From contig CAMYWS010000111.1 of the NCBI GenBank assembly GCA_947302865.1, positions 1 through 5,102 on the forward strand: a stretch of 5,102 nucleotides of DNA, written 5' to 3'. This DNA is from an uncultured Clostridia bacterium (GTDB taxonomy: Bacteria > Bacillota_A > Clostridia > Christensenellales > CAG-138). A program made the translations under genes and the position numbers. Positions within the stretch are counted from its first letter, which is position 1, and each line of letters starts with the position of its first letter. Positions 4,782 to 5,102 of this stretch are shown piece by piece. Below the pieces are notes generated by a model. It saw only the letters and a list, made by a program, of their open reading frames with translations. It had not been told where the DNA came from and made no database searches.

Positions 4782-5102
4782 ATGAAACGGTTTTTGATCG
4801 TCGTTGACATGCAGAAGGATTTTATCGACGGCGCGCTCGGCACCGCGGAGGCGGCGGCGATCGTTCCCGCGGTCGTACAAAAGATCGAGGGCTTCGAGGG
4901 CATGATCTTCGCGACGCTCGACACGCATGACGAAACCTACATGGACACGCGCGAAGGACGCTTTCTGCCGGTCCCGCATTGCATCAAAGGCACGCTGGGT
5001 TGGGAACTCAACGAAAAGGTCCTGAACGCGCTGCAAAAGAAGGGATTCACGGCGGTCGAAAAGCCGACGTTCGGCTCGGTCGACCTGCCCGCGCTCGTCG
5101 AA
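4782..5102 (+). CDS. pncA: Nicotinamidase (PncA, isochorismatase-like cysteine hydrolase), truncated by window end
   Basis: The first 107 residues of a cysteine hydrolase are present and run off the window edge; full members are usually about 170-210 residues. Nicotinamidase deamidates nicotinamide to nicotinate, the entry to NAD salvage through nicotinate phosphoribosyltransferase, in the cytosol. Visible residues include the catalytic Asp9 in VVDMQKDF (7-14), the probable metal ligands D47 and H49 (LDTHDE), E58 (TREGR) and H66 (PVPHC), and the catalytic Lys94 in VEKPTFGS (92-99). A Glu in place of the His found in some PncA enzymes matches the D-H-E-H ligand set described for the streptococcal enzyme. 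The nucleophilic cysteine should lie beyond the window. ATG 4782 follows AAAGGAG by 6 nt. The gene is last of the visible operon, 35 nt after nrtR, and is a typical NrtR target. Another isochorismatase-family amidase is possible but less likely. Confidence 0.87.
   Translation, partial: MKRFLIVVDMQKDFIDGALGTAEAAAIVPAVVQKIEGFEGMIFATLDTHDETYMDTREGRFLPVPHCIKGTLGWELNEKVLNALQKKGFTAVEKPTFGSVDLPALVE

Overview
The window looks like a chromosomal piece of a GC-rich member of the Bacillota, probably an uncultured clostridial lineage. The basis is the GC-rich codon usage, Shine-Dalgarno sequences of the AGGAGG/AAGGAG type, sigma-A-like promoters (TTGACA and TATAAT hexamers), and protein families typical of Clostridia. 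This is an inference from style, not a taxonomic assignment. No RNA gene, CRISPR array, insertion sequence or prophage signature is visible.

Layout. Positions 28-1332 (minus strand) encode a three-domain protein: an XRE helix-turn-helix, a P-loop ATPase/kinase domain of the NadR type, and a CYTH triphosphate-tunnel domain. It has its own well-formed promoter (1384-1412). Positions 1333-1891 are a 559-bp divergent intergenic region. It holds that promoter, a strong minus-strand intrinsic terminator (1464-1493), small frame-broken minus-strand ORFs that end just before the terminator (1512-1792), and the plus-strand promoter. A near-perfect 23-bp palindrome overlaps the plus-strand promoter.

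From 1892 to the end runs a tightly spaced plus-strand operon. In order it encodes a soluble SPFH/Band 7 protein with a long charged coiled coil (1892-2956), a divergent NAD-kinase-like protein (2961-3896), an NrtR-type protein with a Nudix domain and a C-terminal winged helix (3937-4746), and the first 107 codons of a nicotinamidase of the PncA/isochorismatase family (4782 to the window edge). The two wider gaps in the operon each contain a small GC-rich hairpin just before the next ribosome binding site.

How the genes fit together. PncA converts nicotinamide to nicotinate for NAD salvage. NrtR proteins are known ADP-ribose-responsive repressors of NAD genes. The NAD-kinase fold protein points to NAD(P) or a related nucleotide. 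The divergent HTH/P-loop/CYTH protein shares two domain types with NadR. The window therefore reads as an NAD salvage and regulation locus, with two poorly understood partners: the SPFH scaffold protein and the atypical NAD-kinase homologue. Their biochemical role, and that of the P-loop/CYTH protein, cannot be settled from sequence alone and are the parts most worth following up.
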